A stretch of DNA of 64,000 nucleotides from Synechocystis salina LEGE 00031. Its GTDB lineage: Bacteria > Cyanobacteriota > Cyanobacteriia > Cyanobacteriales > Microcystaceae. The stretch is taken from contig NZ_JADEVV010000001.1 in NCBI RefSeq assembly GCF_015207985.1, positions 1 through 64,000 of the forward strand. Direction: 5' to 3'. Below are positions 48,735 to 58,322 of this stretch, piece after piece. Within the stretch, counting starts at the first letter, position 1, and the number at the start of each line of letters is the position of its first letter. The translations under genes were made by a program, and so were the position numbers. The notes beneath the pieces were generated by a model, which saw only the letters and a list, made by a program, of their open reading frames with translations, did no database searches and was not told where the DNA came from.

Positions 48735-50243
48735 ATGCTTAGCCTGCTATTAATCCTGCCAGTTATCGGAGCTTTAATTATTGGCTTTTTTCCGGGCAAC
48801 ATACCAGCCAAACAACTGCGGCAAATCACCGAACTATTTGCTGTGTTGACCCTGGTTTGGTCATTGCTAGTGTTGTTTAAGTTTGATGTTACGGACCCCC
48901 AGTTTCAATTCCAGGAATATATACCTTGGATTCCCCAGCTTGGTTTAAACTACAGCCTTGCCATTGATGGGTTATCCCTCCCCCTAGTCATTCTTAATAA
49001 CTTGTTAACGGGAGTGGCGATTTACAGTATTGGGCCCAACGTCAATAGGTCAAGACTTTATTATGGCTTGATTTTGTTAATTAATGCTGGTATTTCCGGT
49101 GCCCTACTAGCCCAAAACTTGCTTCTATTTATCGTCTTCTACGAACTGGAATTAATTCCCTTCTACTTGATGATCGCCATTTGGGGTGGGGAAAAGCGGG
49201 GTTATGCCTCCATGAAATTTCTGCTCTACACTGCCTTTTCTGGTCTGTTGGTGTTGGCGGCTTTTCTCGGCATGAGTTTGCTAAGTGGTAGCCATTCTTT
49301 TGATTACAACCCACAAATTACCCAAACCTTCACTGAGTCTGCCCAAACCGTTCTGCTGATTCTAATTTTGCTGGGTTTTGGCATCAAAATTCCCCTAGTG
49401 CCTCTCCACACTTGGTTACCGGATGCCTACACAGAAGCTTCCCCCGCCACGGCCATTCTATTGGGGGGAATTTTATCCAAACTTGGAACCTACGGCATCA
49501 TTCGCTTTGGTCTGCAATTATTTCCCCAAACCTGGGCCCAGTTTGCCCCGGTGCTAGCCATCATTGGCACCGTCACTGTACTGTACGGAGCCCTCTCGGC
49601 GATCGCCCAAAAAGACATCAAACGGATGGTGGCCTATAGCTCCATTGGCCACATGGGATATATCTTGGTGGCCGCCGCCGCTGGCACGGAATTAAGTGTG
49701 TTGGGGGCAGTGGCCCAAATGGTTAGCCACGGCCTGATTTTGGCCTTGTTATTTCACCTGGTTGGTATCGTCGAACGGAAAGCTGGTACCCGCGACCTGG
49801 ATGTGTTGAATGGCTTGATGAATCCCATTCGGGGTTTGCCCCTCACCAGTGCCCTATTAATTACTGGGGGCATGGCCAGTGCTGGCATTCCTGGCTTGGT
49901 GGGGTTTGCAGCGGAATTCATCGTTTTCCAAGGCAGTTTTCCCACCTTTCCCATTCCCACCCTACTCTGCATTCTGGCTTCGGGTTTAACAGCGGTCTAT
50001 TTTGTCATTCTTTTAAACCGTACCTGCTTTGGCAAGCTTGATAATCAACAGGCTTACTATCCGAAAGTATTAGCCTCGGAAATGCTACCGGCCCTGGTAT
50101 TAACCGCCATTATTTTCTTCCTCGGTGTTCAGCCCAACTATTTAGTGCATTGGACGCAAACCACCACCAATGAAATGATTGCCCAACTGCCCCATGGCAC
50201 TCCCGCTGTTGAGCAATTAGCCCAAGGGGTGACCTTGCCATAG
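48735..50243 (+). CDS. ndhD3: NdhD3, subunit of the inducible CO2-uptake NDH-1MS complex
   Basis: 502 residues. A NuoM/NdhD-type antiporter-like subunit with about 14 helices. The conserved glutamate of the first channel is in FYELELIPFYLMIAIWGG, and the second motif is IKIPLVPLHTWLPDAYTEASP. It contacts NdhF3 and pumps protons in the CO2-uptake complex. It begins 116 bases after ndhF3 and ends 64 bases before cupA. Synteny with cupA separates it from the D1/D2 and D4 paralogues. Confidence 0.95.
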   Translation: MLSLLLILPVIGALIIGFFPGNIPAKQLRQITELFAVLTLVWSLLVLFKFDVTDPQFQFQEYIPWIPQLGLNYSLAIDGLSLPLVILNNLLTGVAIYSIGPNVNRSRLYYGLILLINAGISGALLAQNLLLFIVFYELELIPFYLMIAIWGGEKRGYASMKFLLYTAFSGLLVLAAFLGMSLLSGSHSFDYNPQITQTFTESAQTVLLILILLGFGIKIPLVPLHTWLPDAYTEASPATAILLGGILSKLGTYGIIRFGLQLFPQTWAQFAPVLAIIGTVTVLYGALSAIAQKDIKRMVAYSSIGHMGYILVAAAAGTELSVLGAVAQMVSHGLILALLFHLVGIVERKAGTRDLDVLNGLMNPIRGLPLTSALLITGGMASAGIPGLVGFAAEFIVFQGSFPTFPIPTLLCILASGLTAVYFVILLNRTCFGKLDNQQAYYPKVLASEMLPALVLTAIIFFLGVQPNYLVHWTQTTTNEMIAQLPHGTPAVEQLAQGVTLP

Positions 50244-50307
50244 CTTTAACGCCGTTGCCATTGTCCGTTGTCTTGAGTGCAGTTTATTTTTTCCTCGTGA
50301 ACCAGAA

Positions 50308-51603
50308 ATGACTACCCTGACCCAAAACACCATCTTACCCCCCTCCACCCATCCCTTTGCGGACGTTATCCATCGCCTTGAAGCCGGTGGATCCATGTTG
50401 CCAGACACCCCAGAAAATTTGATGCAGATCATTGGCATTTACAAAGCCTATGCTGTGCCCATGGATTTTTACTGGCGGGATCTGCTCTACATTGCGGAGC
50501 GGGTTTTCCTGAATCCCCTACGTTTCTTTAAATATTTTTTGCCCCAGGAATATTTAGACCTAGCCAACCACTATGCCGGGGAAACTGCCGATCTGAGAAT
50601 CTGGCGGGGGGAAGCTTCCGCCCATCCTGAGTTGCTGGAATTCATGGAAAAAGGCAACACCACCAAAATGCCCAAACTGTTTCATCACCTCTGGCATGAC
50701 CGCATCAATATGGAGTTTGCGGAAGCCTGTATGCAAGCTATGCTATGGCATGGCCGAGATATGGGCATGGGCAAATTCGATGCTTACCTAGACAGTGATG
50801 AATATAAGGCCAACGCAGATAAAGCGATTCGCGCTTACTTCAAGGGTAATCCCCCTATGTTGGCGTTGTATAAACTTTTCCCTGATTTATTTTTGGAACA
50901 GGTTAGAGAACTATCCTACTATTCCAATTTGGGGCTTTTTTGGGAAGTGATGGCGCCGGTATTCTTTGAAATGTCCGACATTTACGATGAGGGTGGATTT
51001 AAAGGAGTTCCTGATGCCATGAACTTCTTGGTTAACGGTATTTTTGCCATTGCTGGCCGCCCCATTTATCACCATGTTTATATTGATGGCGAATGTTTAG
51101 AAATTATTCCCAAATCTAAAGGTTTTACTTGGCTTTATGAAGCGGCATTACCCTATGTGGAAGCTGTGTTTTACCGCACGGCGCCATTCCGGGGCACCAA
51201 ATCCTACAATGCCCAGGCCAAACAGGTACCAGACGAACAAAAGGATTTTCACTACGGTATTTTGTACGCCGATGTTTTCCCCGTTGGTACTGCGGGCATT
51301 CCCCCCACGTTGTTAATGGATGATATGTTGCACTTTTTACCGCCCTATTTGGTGGAATATTATCAAAAACATTGCCGGGGCGAAGACGATATGTTGGTGC
51401 AGTTGGGGATCACTTTCCAGCGCTCAATGTACAATGTTACTTCGGCAGTTATCCAGGCTTTACGGACAGCATTGTTATATCCCCTAGATGATCCTAACCC
51501 CCGGCATTTAGCTAAAAATCGACAATTTTTTGAAGCTCAAATTGACCGATTTCTCCGTCCTGAGGCCCGCTTAAAAGATATTCAAACTGATCGCTATCGT
51601 TAG
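50308..51603 (+). CDS. cupA: CupA (ChpY), CO2 hydration protein
   Basis: 431 residues. CupA sits on the distal end of NDH-1MS next to NdhF3 and acts as a carbonic-anhydrase-like enzyme that turns CO2 to bicarbonate in one direction, coupled to electron flow. It has no homology with classical carbonic anhydrases. The sequence is soluble-looking with many His, Cys and Asp residues (FHHLWHDRINMEFAEACMQA). The CO2-hydration family signature PTLLMDDMLHFLPPYLVEYY is intact. The high-affinity form CupA is identified by its gene context; CupB partners ndhF4/ndhD4. Confidence 0.95.
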   Translation: MTTLTQNTILPPSTHPFADVIHRLEAGGSMLPDTPENLMQIIGIYKAYAVPMDFYWRDLLYIAERVFLNPLRFFKYFLPQEYLDLANHYAGETADLRIWRGEASAHPELLEFMEKGNTTKMPKLFHHLWHDRINMEFAEACMQAMLWHGRDMGMGKFDAYLDSDEYKANADKAIRAYFKGNPPMLALYKLFPDLFLEQVRELSYYSNLGLFWEVMAPVFFEMSDIYDEGGFKGVPDAMNFLVNGIFAIAGRPIYHHVYIDGECLEIIPKSKGFTWLYEAALPYVEAVFYRTAPFRGTKSYNAQAKQVPDEQKDFHYGILYADVFPVGTAGIPPTLLMDDMLHFLPPYLVEYYQKHCRGEDDMLVQLGITFQRSMYNVTSAVIQALRTALLYPLDDPNPRHLAKNRQFFEAQIDRFLRPEARLKDIQTDRYR

Positions 51604-51776
51604 TTGCCTTCAGTTTAACCTACAGACTGGGTTGAAATAAACTGAAATTTTGTCTTCAATCTCCCCATTTTTGGGAAAATTGTGAATTTTTTCTCCCTAA
51701 TGGGGAAATTAAAAATTTTCCTCACCCCTGCTCCTGCTAACTGTTCCGTGCTTGCCCAACTAAGCTGAGTAAATCC

Positions 51777-52178
51777 ATGCCTAACATTGTTGAAATTGCC
51801 GTAGCCGACGATAGATTTTCTACTTTGGTAACCGCTGTCACTGCGGCCAATTTGGTTGATGTGTTGCAAAGCCCTGGGCCCTTTACGGTATTTGCTCCCA
51901 CTGATGCGGCCTTTGCCAAACTTCCCCCTGGTACCATTACCACCCTAGTACAAAACATTCCCCAATTGGCGCGGATTCTGACCTACCATGTGGTTGCTGG
52001 AAAGCTTAACCAAGCCGATTTATGTCGCCTATCAACCGTTGATTCGGTGGAAGGTTCCCCGATCGCCATTGATTGTACGGAGGGATTTGAAGTGAAAAAT
52101 GCTACGGTAATTATCCCCGATATCGAAGCGGACAACGGCATCATCCATGTGATTGATAATGTCATTCTGATGGGATAG
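51777..52178 (+). CDS. cupS: CupS, fasciclin-domain subunit of NDH-1MS
   Basis: 133 residues, a single FAS1 (fasciclin) domain: [24 protein letters not shown] and [12 protein letters not shown] at the C-terminus. There is no signal peptide, so unlike most FAS1 proteins it is cytosolic, as known for CupS. It binds CupA on the NDH-1MS complex and helps its assembly. It starts 173 bases after cupA on the same strand. CupS is present with CupA but not with CupB, supporting the identification. Confidence 0.93.
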   Translation: MPNIVEIAVADDRFSTLVTAVTAANLVDVLQSPGPFTVFAPTDAAFAKLPPGTITTLVQNIPQLARILTYHVVAGKLNQADLCRLSTVDSVEGSPIAIDCTEGFEVKNATVIIPDIEADNGIIHVIDNVILMG

Positions 52179-52305
52179 GCATGGTGTCCCATTTGTGCAA
52201 AACCTGCGTCCCAGGGGGTAATGGCTTGGTATTCCAACTGCGGAGCCAATGGACTAGGATGGAAAATAGTAATCCCAACGGTAATGCTGTTGGTAGGAGC
52301 CATCT

Positions 52306-52689
52306 GTGAACAATTTTTCCCCCAAATTTGTTACCGTCAACCAATCAGGCCTAGGCTGTGGCTTGACCGTGCTGGCTGTGGCCTTGCTCCTCAGTGCCAT
52401 TGGTCTGAAATGGGTTGTCAATGGCATTGCTCTATTAATTTTGCTGTTGTTTCTGGCACCCACGGTGGGCTTTTTGGTATTTCGCTGGTGGCTGAAGAGA
52501 AAACTGGTAGATGGGGATTGTCCCGTTTGTCAGTACCACTTCACCGGCTTTGATGGTCAACCATGCCGATGCCCGAGTTGTGGGGAAGTTTTGGAGGTAA
52601 GCAATGGCCAATTTACCCGTCCCACTCCCCCCGGCACCATTGACGTGCAAGCGGTGGACGTATCAGTTAAAGCCCTGGATGAATCCTGA
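52306..52689 (+). CDS. Small membrane protein with zinc ribbon, last gene of CO2-uptake cluster
   Basis: 127 residues from a GTG at 52306. Two hydrophobic segments lie at about residues 18-33 and 36-60, followed by a zinc-ribbon motif CPVC...CRCPSC (about 72-97) and a Thr/Pro-rich acidic tail. It is 127 bases after cupS in the same direction. In PCC 6803 a homologue (sll1736, from memory) occupies the same place and is induced along with the operon. A role in assembly or metal delivery for the NDH-1MS complex is possible, but only from position. I do not recognise a characterised family. Confidence 0.75.
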   Translation: MNNFSPKFVTVNQSGLGCGLTVLAVALLLSAIGLKWVVNGIALLILLLFLAPTVGFLVFRWWLKRKLVDGDCPVCQYHFTGFDGQPCRCPSCGEVLEVSNGQFTRPTPPGTIDVQAVDVSVKALDES

Positions 52690-52714
52690 TCTTTATGGGA
52701 TTCCAAGAGAATTT

Positions 52715-53851
52715 TCACTGTCGTTCTGACAGCCACTGGGCGATCGCCGGCGGCAGATCCCGTTGCACTTTGCCACTAACATACATACCAATGTGCCCCA
52801 CAGGGAAGGATTGTACGGTGTAGTCACTGTTTTCGGGCAAATATTCCCCCAGAGCGAGAGAAGAAGCCGGGGCAACCAAATGATCTTTTTCGGCATATAA
52901 ATTCAAAATGGGCATGGTGAGGTGGTGCAAATCCACCCGGCGATCGCCGATCATTACTTCCCCTTTAATCAACTTATTTTGTTGATAAAAATCCTTGAGG
53001 AATTGACGGTAAGTTTCCCCCGCTTGATCGGGACTATCAAAAATCCATTTTTCCATGCGGAGAAAGTTTAATAATTTGGCCTCATCCCCCATAATATTTG
53101 GCACATCCAGATACTTTTGATAACCCAATTGCAAGGGCTTGAGCATGAGAAATTCCAAATTAAGATAATCCCCTGGAATGTTGCCCATGGCATCCACCAT
53201 GAGATCAATGTCCACGGCTTCCGCCCCCAGGGTACAGCCCCCCCTGGCGTTTAATAAAGTACCGGGTTGCTCAAAGTCCACCGGGGCCACCATCACCACT
53301 AAGCTTTTAACTTTCTCAGGAAAAAGGGAAGCATAGCACAAACTAAATGTACCCCCCTGACAGACCCCTAGGAGGGTGATTTTTTCCTGTTGGGAGCGCT
53401 GGCAAATTACATCGACACAGTTGTTTAAATAACCGCATAAATGATCCTCTAGGGTCAACCAACGATCGCCACGGGAAGGATAACCCCAATCAATTAGGTA
53501 CACATCCAAACCCAGTTTAAGTAGGTTGGCCACCAGGGAACGCCCTTCTTGCAAATCCACCATGTAGGGGCGATTCACCAAAGCGTAAACAATTAAAACA
53601 GGAACAGGCAGGGGATTTTCCACCACCGGTTGGAAGCGGTAAAGAACGACCTTATCTTCCTGGTAAATTGCCTCTTTAGGGGTAAAACCTACTTGAATAT
53701 CATCTTCATTCAAACCCTGTAAATTTTCCAAGCCGGAGAGGAATTTTTCAGTAAAATCTAACGTTTCATGGAGATTTTCTTCCATGCCCATCTGAGCAAA
53801 AAAAGGCAACATAATTTTTAACCAATGAACAATAAAAAAAAGTAAAAACAT
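52715..53851 (-). CDS. phaC: PhaC, class III polyhydroxyalkanoate synthase catalytic subunit
   Basis: 378 residues as in PCC 6803. With PhaE it polymerises 3-hydroxybutyryl-CoA to PHB granules, a carbon store under nitrogen limitation. The lipase-like box GVCQGG has catalytic Cys164; Asp323 (EKDHLVAP) and His353 (VGHIGMY) complete the triad. An alpha/beta hydrolase fold protein. The first ~20 residues are hydrophobic and may be mistranslated leader, since Met23 begins a more typical class III start. It lies 174 bases downstream of phaE on the same strand. Confidence 0.96.
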   Translation of the reverse strand: MFLLFFIVHWLKIMLPFFAQMGMEENLHETLDFTEKFLSGLENLQGLNEDDIQVGFTPKEAIYQEDKVVLYRFQPVVENPLPVPVLIVYALVNRPYMVDLQEGRSLVANLLKLGLDVYLIDWGYPSRGDRWLTLEDHLCGYLNNCVDVICQRSQQEKITLLGVCQGGTFSLCYASLFPEKVKSLVVMVAPVDFEQPGTLLNARGGCTLGAEAVDIDLMVDAMGNIPGDYLNLEFLMLKPLQLGYQKYLDVPNIMGDEAKLLNFLRMEKWIFDSPDQAGETYRQFLKDFYQQNKLIKGEVMIGDRRVDLHHLTMPILNLYAEKDHLVAPASSLALGEYLPENSDYTVQSFPVGHIGMYVSGKVQRDLPPAIAQWLSERQ

Positions 53852-54025
53852 TAACGGTTAATCAGCTAACCAAGAGCATTATCCGAACAGAATGTAATTC
53901 TTTCTCTGCAATCCTCTACTAAGATTTGCTGCTTTGAAAGATTTTGCCAGAATTTTTCCTCTAACTTAGCCATAAATATGCTTGGCAATTACCAATTCAA
54001 TGGAGGAGGTATGGCAGGCTAGATC

Positions 54026-55018
54026 TTAACCTTGGTTTGATTCCGTTTCCCCTAAACGCTTTTTCAAACTTTTAACTTCTTTCCGTAATTGATAAATAGT
54101 TTGATGAATTTCATCCACCTCCGAGCGGGTGGGTAAGTTGAGCATTTTTAACCATGCTTCGAGAATCTCTTGTTGTTGAATCCGATAACGATTCAAAGCA
54201 TTAATAAATTTGCCCCGTACTTTAAGATTTTTCTCTTGGCAGAAGGCTTCTTCAAATACTTGGTCAGCGGCGATCGCCCACCGTTGTTGAAATTCCTTCC
54301 AAGTTTTAACGGGTTTATCTTCCTGAGCCCGGGCTAGTAAATCTTCCATCAGGGCGGCAAAGCCCCGATATTGAATATCCGCTTCCAGTAATTGATAGTC
54401 CGCCATGGCCTGGGATAACTTGACCCAATCGTCAAAGGCCCGCAACAATTTGCCATTCATTTCCCGGCTGGGGCCCAGTAACGGCGATCGAATAAAACTG
54501 CCCAGATTTTTACTGTAGAGGGCATCGCCATAAAGATTGCTTAAATCTAGCCAGGCATGGATGTCGCCTGTGGGTAATTTGCCCAGGGGGGCGACGCTAC
54601 TCTGCCAGGTGGAGAGCCAGAGTTGGGAAAATTTTTGTACTTCCTTGAGATAACACTGCCATAAACCATCCATGTCCCCCCGGAGAGCTTGGGTGCTGGT
54701 GGTGTATTGCTCAATCTGGGCTTGCAACTGTTCTAGGTAGCCCTGCACTGCCGCTTGGGCCGAACCATTATCCAATTTGGGCCACAGACTCTGCCAAGCT
54801 TCAAAGGAAAGTTTGAGTAGCTGTCCATAAAATTGCTGGGATTGGAGGAACTGCTGGGGCAAAGACTCAAAGGGCTGGGGGGCATTGTCCATCATCCCAC
54901 CGGCGCCCCCTTTGGCCATGAGGTCAAACCAATTTTTCCAAGCCTGACTACTGGACTCCAGCCAGAACTGACTGAGGGGAGTCATGAGTTCTGTCCAGGT
55001 TTTACTTGTCGATTCCAT
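54026..55018 (-). CDS. phaE: PhaE, class III PHA synthase accessory subunit
   Basis: 330 residues from the ATG at 55018. PhaE has no catalytic motif; it is mostly helical with Trp/Gln-rich segments (TWTELMTPLSQFWLESSSQA) and a C-terminal coiled coil (YQLRKEVKSLKKRLGE). It forms a complex with PhaC and is needed for activity. A TTG at 55024 two codons earlier is an alternative. phaE precedes phaC; phaA and phaB for substrate supply are elsewhere. Confidence 0.95.
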   Translation of the reverse strand: MESTSKTWTELMTPLSQFWLESSSQAWKNWFDLMAKGGAGGMMDNAPQPFESLPQQFLQSQQFYGQLLKLSFEAWQSLWPKLDNGSAQAAVQGYLEQLQAQIEQYTTSTQALRGDMDGLWQCYLKEVQKFSQLWLSTWQSSVAPLGKLPTGDIHAWLDLSNLYGDALYSKNLGSFIRSPLLGPSREMNGKLLRAFDDWVKLSQAMADYQLLEADIQYRGFAALMEDLLARAQEDKPVKTWKEFQQRWAIAADQVFEEAFCQEKNLKVRGKFINALNRYRIQQQEILEAWLKMLNLPTRSEVDEIHQTIYQLRKEVKSLKKRLGETESNQG

Positions 55019-55129
55019 GGTCAAAATCCACCTTACTACTGGCCGCTACCTGAATTATGGCTCAGCTTTTTGGGGTGGCAACTGTTGATCTGGAAAATTT
55101 GTCATGGGAAGGGAGAATTACGACGGAAT

Positions 55130-55450
55130 CTAGCCTTGACCGCCGAACTGCCGCTGATAAACTTCGTCTTCTTTTTCGGTGATAATTTTTAAATCTGAGC
55201 GGGGGTAGGCCACACAGAGTAAAGCGTAACCCTCTGCCTGTAGTTCGGCCGAAACCCCCATGCCGTCCGCTTGATCCACTGTGCCTTCTGTGATCAATGC
55301 CGCACAGGTAGTACAAACTCCAGCTCCACAGGAAGTGGGCAACTGTATTCCCTCATCATCGGCCGCTTGGAGCACCGTTTTATCCTCGGGCACGGAAATG
55401 GTGTAGGTCTGACCCTGGTGTTGGATTTCGGCGGTGTAGGTGTTAACCAT
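55130..55450 (-). CDS. Plant-type [2Fe-2S] ferredoxin with extended C-terminus
   Basis: 106 residues. Four cluster cysteines are in place: PTSCGAGVCTTCAAL and LLCVAYP. It corresponds to the minor ferredoxin Fed3 (slr1828) of PCC 6803 by position and length. The C-terminus (TEKEDEVYQRQFGGQG) is about ten residues longer than photosynthetic PetF. Minor ferredoxins act in specific redox routes; the partner here is unknown. Together with phaE and phaC it lies on the minus strand, about 110 bases before phaE. Confidence 0.9.
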   Translation of the reverse strand: MVNTYTAEIQHQGQTYTISVPEDKTVLQAADDEGIQLPTSCGAGVCTTCAALITEGTVDQADGMGVSAELQAEGYALLCVAYPRSDLKIITEKEDEVYQRQFGGQG

Positions 55451-55701
55451 GGCAAAGCGGTAATAATAAAAGGATTAATCGGATTTTTGGCCAATGAACA
55501 CTCTAGCAAGTTTTGGATAGCCTGTTAACCAACTGGAGGCAGGCTCCGGCTGGCCACCATTGTGCCCATGGTGGTGGGCTAGAAAAATAATTTTCCATCG
55601 GCGATCGCCAGGGGGGAAGACCGAATCCGGTCCAGGGTGAACCCAGGTTAAAATCAGGGCATAATCTCCGTAACTCTTTTTAAATCAACAAGGAATTTTC
55701 T

Positions 55702-56184
55702 ATGGCATCTAACAGTACGGCGGACGGGAAAGATCGTTTTTTTAGTGCTTTGATTTATCTGATTCCCCTCATTGATGCATTCATGTTCGGCAGTTTTTTA
55801 CTGCAGCAATTTCCTATTTTGCAGATAATTTACTTGCCTATTATGCCCCTGTTGCAATTCTATTATCAGTTCCCCTTCGCTTCTTTTATTATTTTTATTG
55901 TACTGTTTATGGCGGTGGTTAGAAATAACAATATTTCCCACTTTATCCGCTTCAATGCCATGCAAGCCATCCTCATTGGCATCCTTCTATCATTGTTTGG
56001 CTTAGTTGTCGCCTACGTTATCCAGCCAGTGTTTGGCCAAGGATTAGTCATCGAAACTCTCTACAATTTTGCTTTCCTTGGTGCCTTAGCCTGTGGATTT
56101 TTTGGCATTGTTCAATCAGTGCTGGGGCGCTATGCAGAAATTCCCACCATTTCTGATGCAGCCTATTCCCAGGTGCGTTTTTAG
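55702..56184 (+). CDS. tic20: Tic20-family membrane protein (Ycf60)
   Basis: 160 residues with AAGGA before the ATG at 55702. Four transmembrane helices and the family block FIRFNAMQAILIGILLSLFG define the cyanobacterial homologue of chloroplast Tic20, the inner-envelope import channel subunit. In cyanobacteria its role is unclear, possibly in protein or solute movement across the plasma membrane. It is followed 62 bases downstream by a membrane metalloprotease-like gene. Confidence 0.88.
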   Translation: MASNSTADGKDRFFSALIYLIPLIDAFMFGSFLLQQFPILQIIYLPIMPLLQFYYQFPFASFIIFIVLFMAVVRNNNISHFIRFNAMQAILIGILLSLFGLVVAYVIQPVFGQGLVIETLYNFAFLGALACGFFGIVQSVLGRYAEIPTISDAAYSQVRF

Positions 56185-56246
56185 TCATCCAAACTAACCG
56201 ATTTTAACCTGACCAACCTGATTAACTTGAGCTATTTTTGTTGACC

Positions 56247-56942
56247 ATGTCTGATAGTCGTTTAAATCTGGTGGCGATCGCCATTTTTCTGATGATGATG
56301 TCTGCCCTAGTGGGGCCGATAGTCCACCTTTCCCCGGCCATACCCGCGGTGGCGACCCTAGGGATTTTGGGCATAATCACAGCGGATCAAATCAGTTGGC
56401 AGGGAAGGGGAACGGACTTTTTTGTCGGCCTCTTCCAAACTAAAGCAGAAAAAGAGAGGATTTTGTGCCATGAGGCGGGGCATTTCCTCGTGGCCCATTG
56501 CCTACAGGTTCCTATCACCAACTACAGCCTTAGTCCCTGGGAAGTTCTACGCCAGGGGGCTGGCGGAATGGCTGGTATTCAATTTGATACGACTAATCTA
56601 GAAAATCAGTGTCGGGATTGGCACCTCCGTCCCCAAGCTCTGGAACGTTGGGCCACGGTCTGGATGGCGGGCATTGCCGCGGAAAAAATTGTCTACGGTG
56701 AAGCCCAGGGGGGGAACGGCGATCGCCAACAGCTACGCCAAGCCTTTCGTCGAGCTGGACTACCGGAAATCAATTTGCCCCAAAAGGAAAGTTGGGCATT
56801 TATCCAAGCTAAAAATCTATTGGAACAACATAGTCAAGCCCATGGTCAGTTGCAAAAAGCCCTTGCCCAGCGGCGATCGGTGGAAGAATGCCGTCATCTT
56901 CTCGCCCAACATCTAGGGGAGCCTGCTGTTAGTTCCAATTAA
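56247..56942 (+). CDS. Stand-alone M41-like membrane zinc metalloprotease (no AAA domain)
   Basis: 231 residues from the ATG at 56247; a TTG at 56238 is possible. Two hydrophobic segments occupy residues about 8-50. Then come HEAGH (zinc ligands and catalytic Glu) and, about 90 residues later, GGNGDRQQL, whose Asp matches the third zinc ligand of FtsH (M41). The GMAGIQFD segment and WMAGIAAEKIVYGE also parallel FtsH protease domains. No ATPase domain is present, so it would act without ATP or with a partner. Plant chloroplasts have similar FtsH-like proteins without ATPase, for example the VIR3 type. Confidence 0.78.
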   Translation: MSDSRLNLVAIAIFLMMMSALVGPIVHLSPAIPAVATLGILGIITADQISWQGRGTDFFVGLFQTKAEKERILCHEAGHFLVAHCLQVPITNYSLSPWEVLRQGAGGMAGIQFDTTNLENQCRDWHLRPQALERWATVWMAGIAAEKIVYGEAQGGNGDRQQLRQAFRRAGLPEINLPQKESWAFIQAKNLLEQHSQAHGQLQKALAQRRSVEECRHLLAQHLGEPAVSSN

Positions 56943-57205
56943 CGAGTTAAGTTAGCTTAATTCAGTTGAAACGAACTTTTTTGGTGATTGCGACCCATTC
57001 ATCTCCAAGCAGTGATTTTAGGGGATACCATTAGAACCATTACCCGCAGACTATGGTGTCGGTGTAGGGCTGTTATCATATCTATTATTGGGGGTCAGCA
57101 CAATTGTCAAAAATGTTTCACATACCCACATACCCTACCCCAAACGCTATCGACGCCATTGGTCTGTGTCAGCAAGAATTCTTCCCCTAACATTCGCTAA
57201 CTATC

Positions 57206-58297
57206 ATGAAATTTAACACGGAATGCTTACCCGATGTTATCAACAAAATTGAGAGTAACCGCGAAAGAATTAGGCTCAAGAAAATCATTTACGGCTTGAC
57301 CAACAAGGTTTGGGAAAACGACCCCAAAGTGGTGGGGGGCTGCTCCACCTACATGCTGTTAATGAACTTAATGAAAGTCCAACCAGAGATCAAACGCCTG
57401 GTGTCGGACATGTATAACTTGATTGAAAGCTTAAATCGGAAGCAAGCCTACGTGCCGATCGCCAAGAACTTGCTAGATATTATCGCCCCCATTTATGGCA
57501 TTACCTCCGACAGCATCGGCCAATCATTGCTGGAAAACCTATTAGACGAAAAAGAAGAAGAGAAAAGACGTCAACGGAAAACCTGTCTTAATTTACTCGA
57601 AGTAATAGTCAAAGATGAAATTTACAACGAACTACAAAAACTGCCTGTCAACGTGGCCAAATTTGTCAGCATTGCCGAGGTAGCTAGCTACACCCTGAAC
57701 CGCCTACCGCCCATGTATGTGGCTAGTGAAGAAGGGAAAGCCTTTCAGATGCAACGGGTCGAACAAATGCGGGGGGAAATTCGTACCGCGGTATTGAGGG
57801 GGATTGGGGCAATTATGCGAGATCCTCTAAAAAAATCTACTCCCTTACAGGTAGATGAAATCGATTCCTTCAGCACGGCCCACTCCATCCTGATGGAGTT
57901 AGAGGAATTTGCCCGCAACATCGGCGTTGCCCAGGATAAAGTTAGCCTGGATGAACTTTCTAGCAAAATTCGTCGGGGCGTGAGAGATTACCATGCCGCC
58001 TTATTAGACCTCGAACAAGTGCTAGACGTCTATGGCATTGCCTACGAAAAAATTACTGCTAAAAATTTAGCCTCGGTGGTGCGCAAAATTCTGCGGCAAG
58101 TTGAAAAAAATCAACGGGATGGACACTATAGCACCAATTCAGGAGAGGGTTTATCTGGCAGTAAAAGAAGTCATGGAGAGGAAATGGATGCTCAACAGAC
58201 CTCCATTGTGGAGTTTGGTAACTATGGCGACGAAGAAAATAAGGAAAATAGCGACGAAGATTTTGCTAGCTCCATTCGTGACTGGTACACCTTTTAG
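57206..58297 (+). CDS. ComFB-domain protein, possible c-di-GMP receptor
   Basis: 363 residues. A ComFB domain lies at about 120-205 (LLEVIVKDEIYNELQKL, VAEVASYTLNRLPPMYVAS type). ComFB proteins of cyanobacteria have recently been shown to bind cyclic di-GMP and to affect competence, cell size or motility. Here it is embedded in a longer helical protein: N-terminal helices (1-110), a C-terminal helical part and an acidic tail (YGDEENKENSDEDFASS). The PCC 6803 counterpart is sll1739 by synteny. It follows the M41-like gene after 263 bases. No DNA uptake genes are next to it. Confidence 0.8.
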   Translation: MKFNTECLPDVINKIESNRERIRLKKIIYGLTNKVWENDPKVVGGCSTYMLLMNLMKVQPEIKRLVSDMYNLIESLNRKQAYVPIAKNLLDIIAPIYGITSDSIGQSLLENLLDEKEEEKRRQRKTCLNLLEVIVKDEIYNELQKLPVNVAKFVSIAEVASYTLNRLPPMYVASEEGKAFQMQRVEQMRGEIRTAVLRGIGAIMRDPLKKSTPLQVDEIDSFSTAHSILMELEEFARNIGVAQDKVSLDELSSKIRRGVRDYHAALLDLEQVLDVYGIAYEKITAKNLASVVRKILRQVEKNQRDGHYSTNSGEGLSGSKRSHGEEMDAQQTSIVEFGNYGDEENKENSDEDFASSIRDWYTF

Positions 58298-58322
58298 GGG
58301 CATCGGCATCATTAAAGCGACC

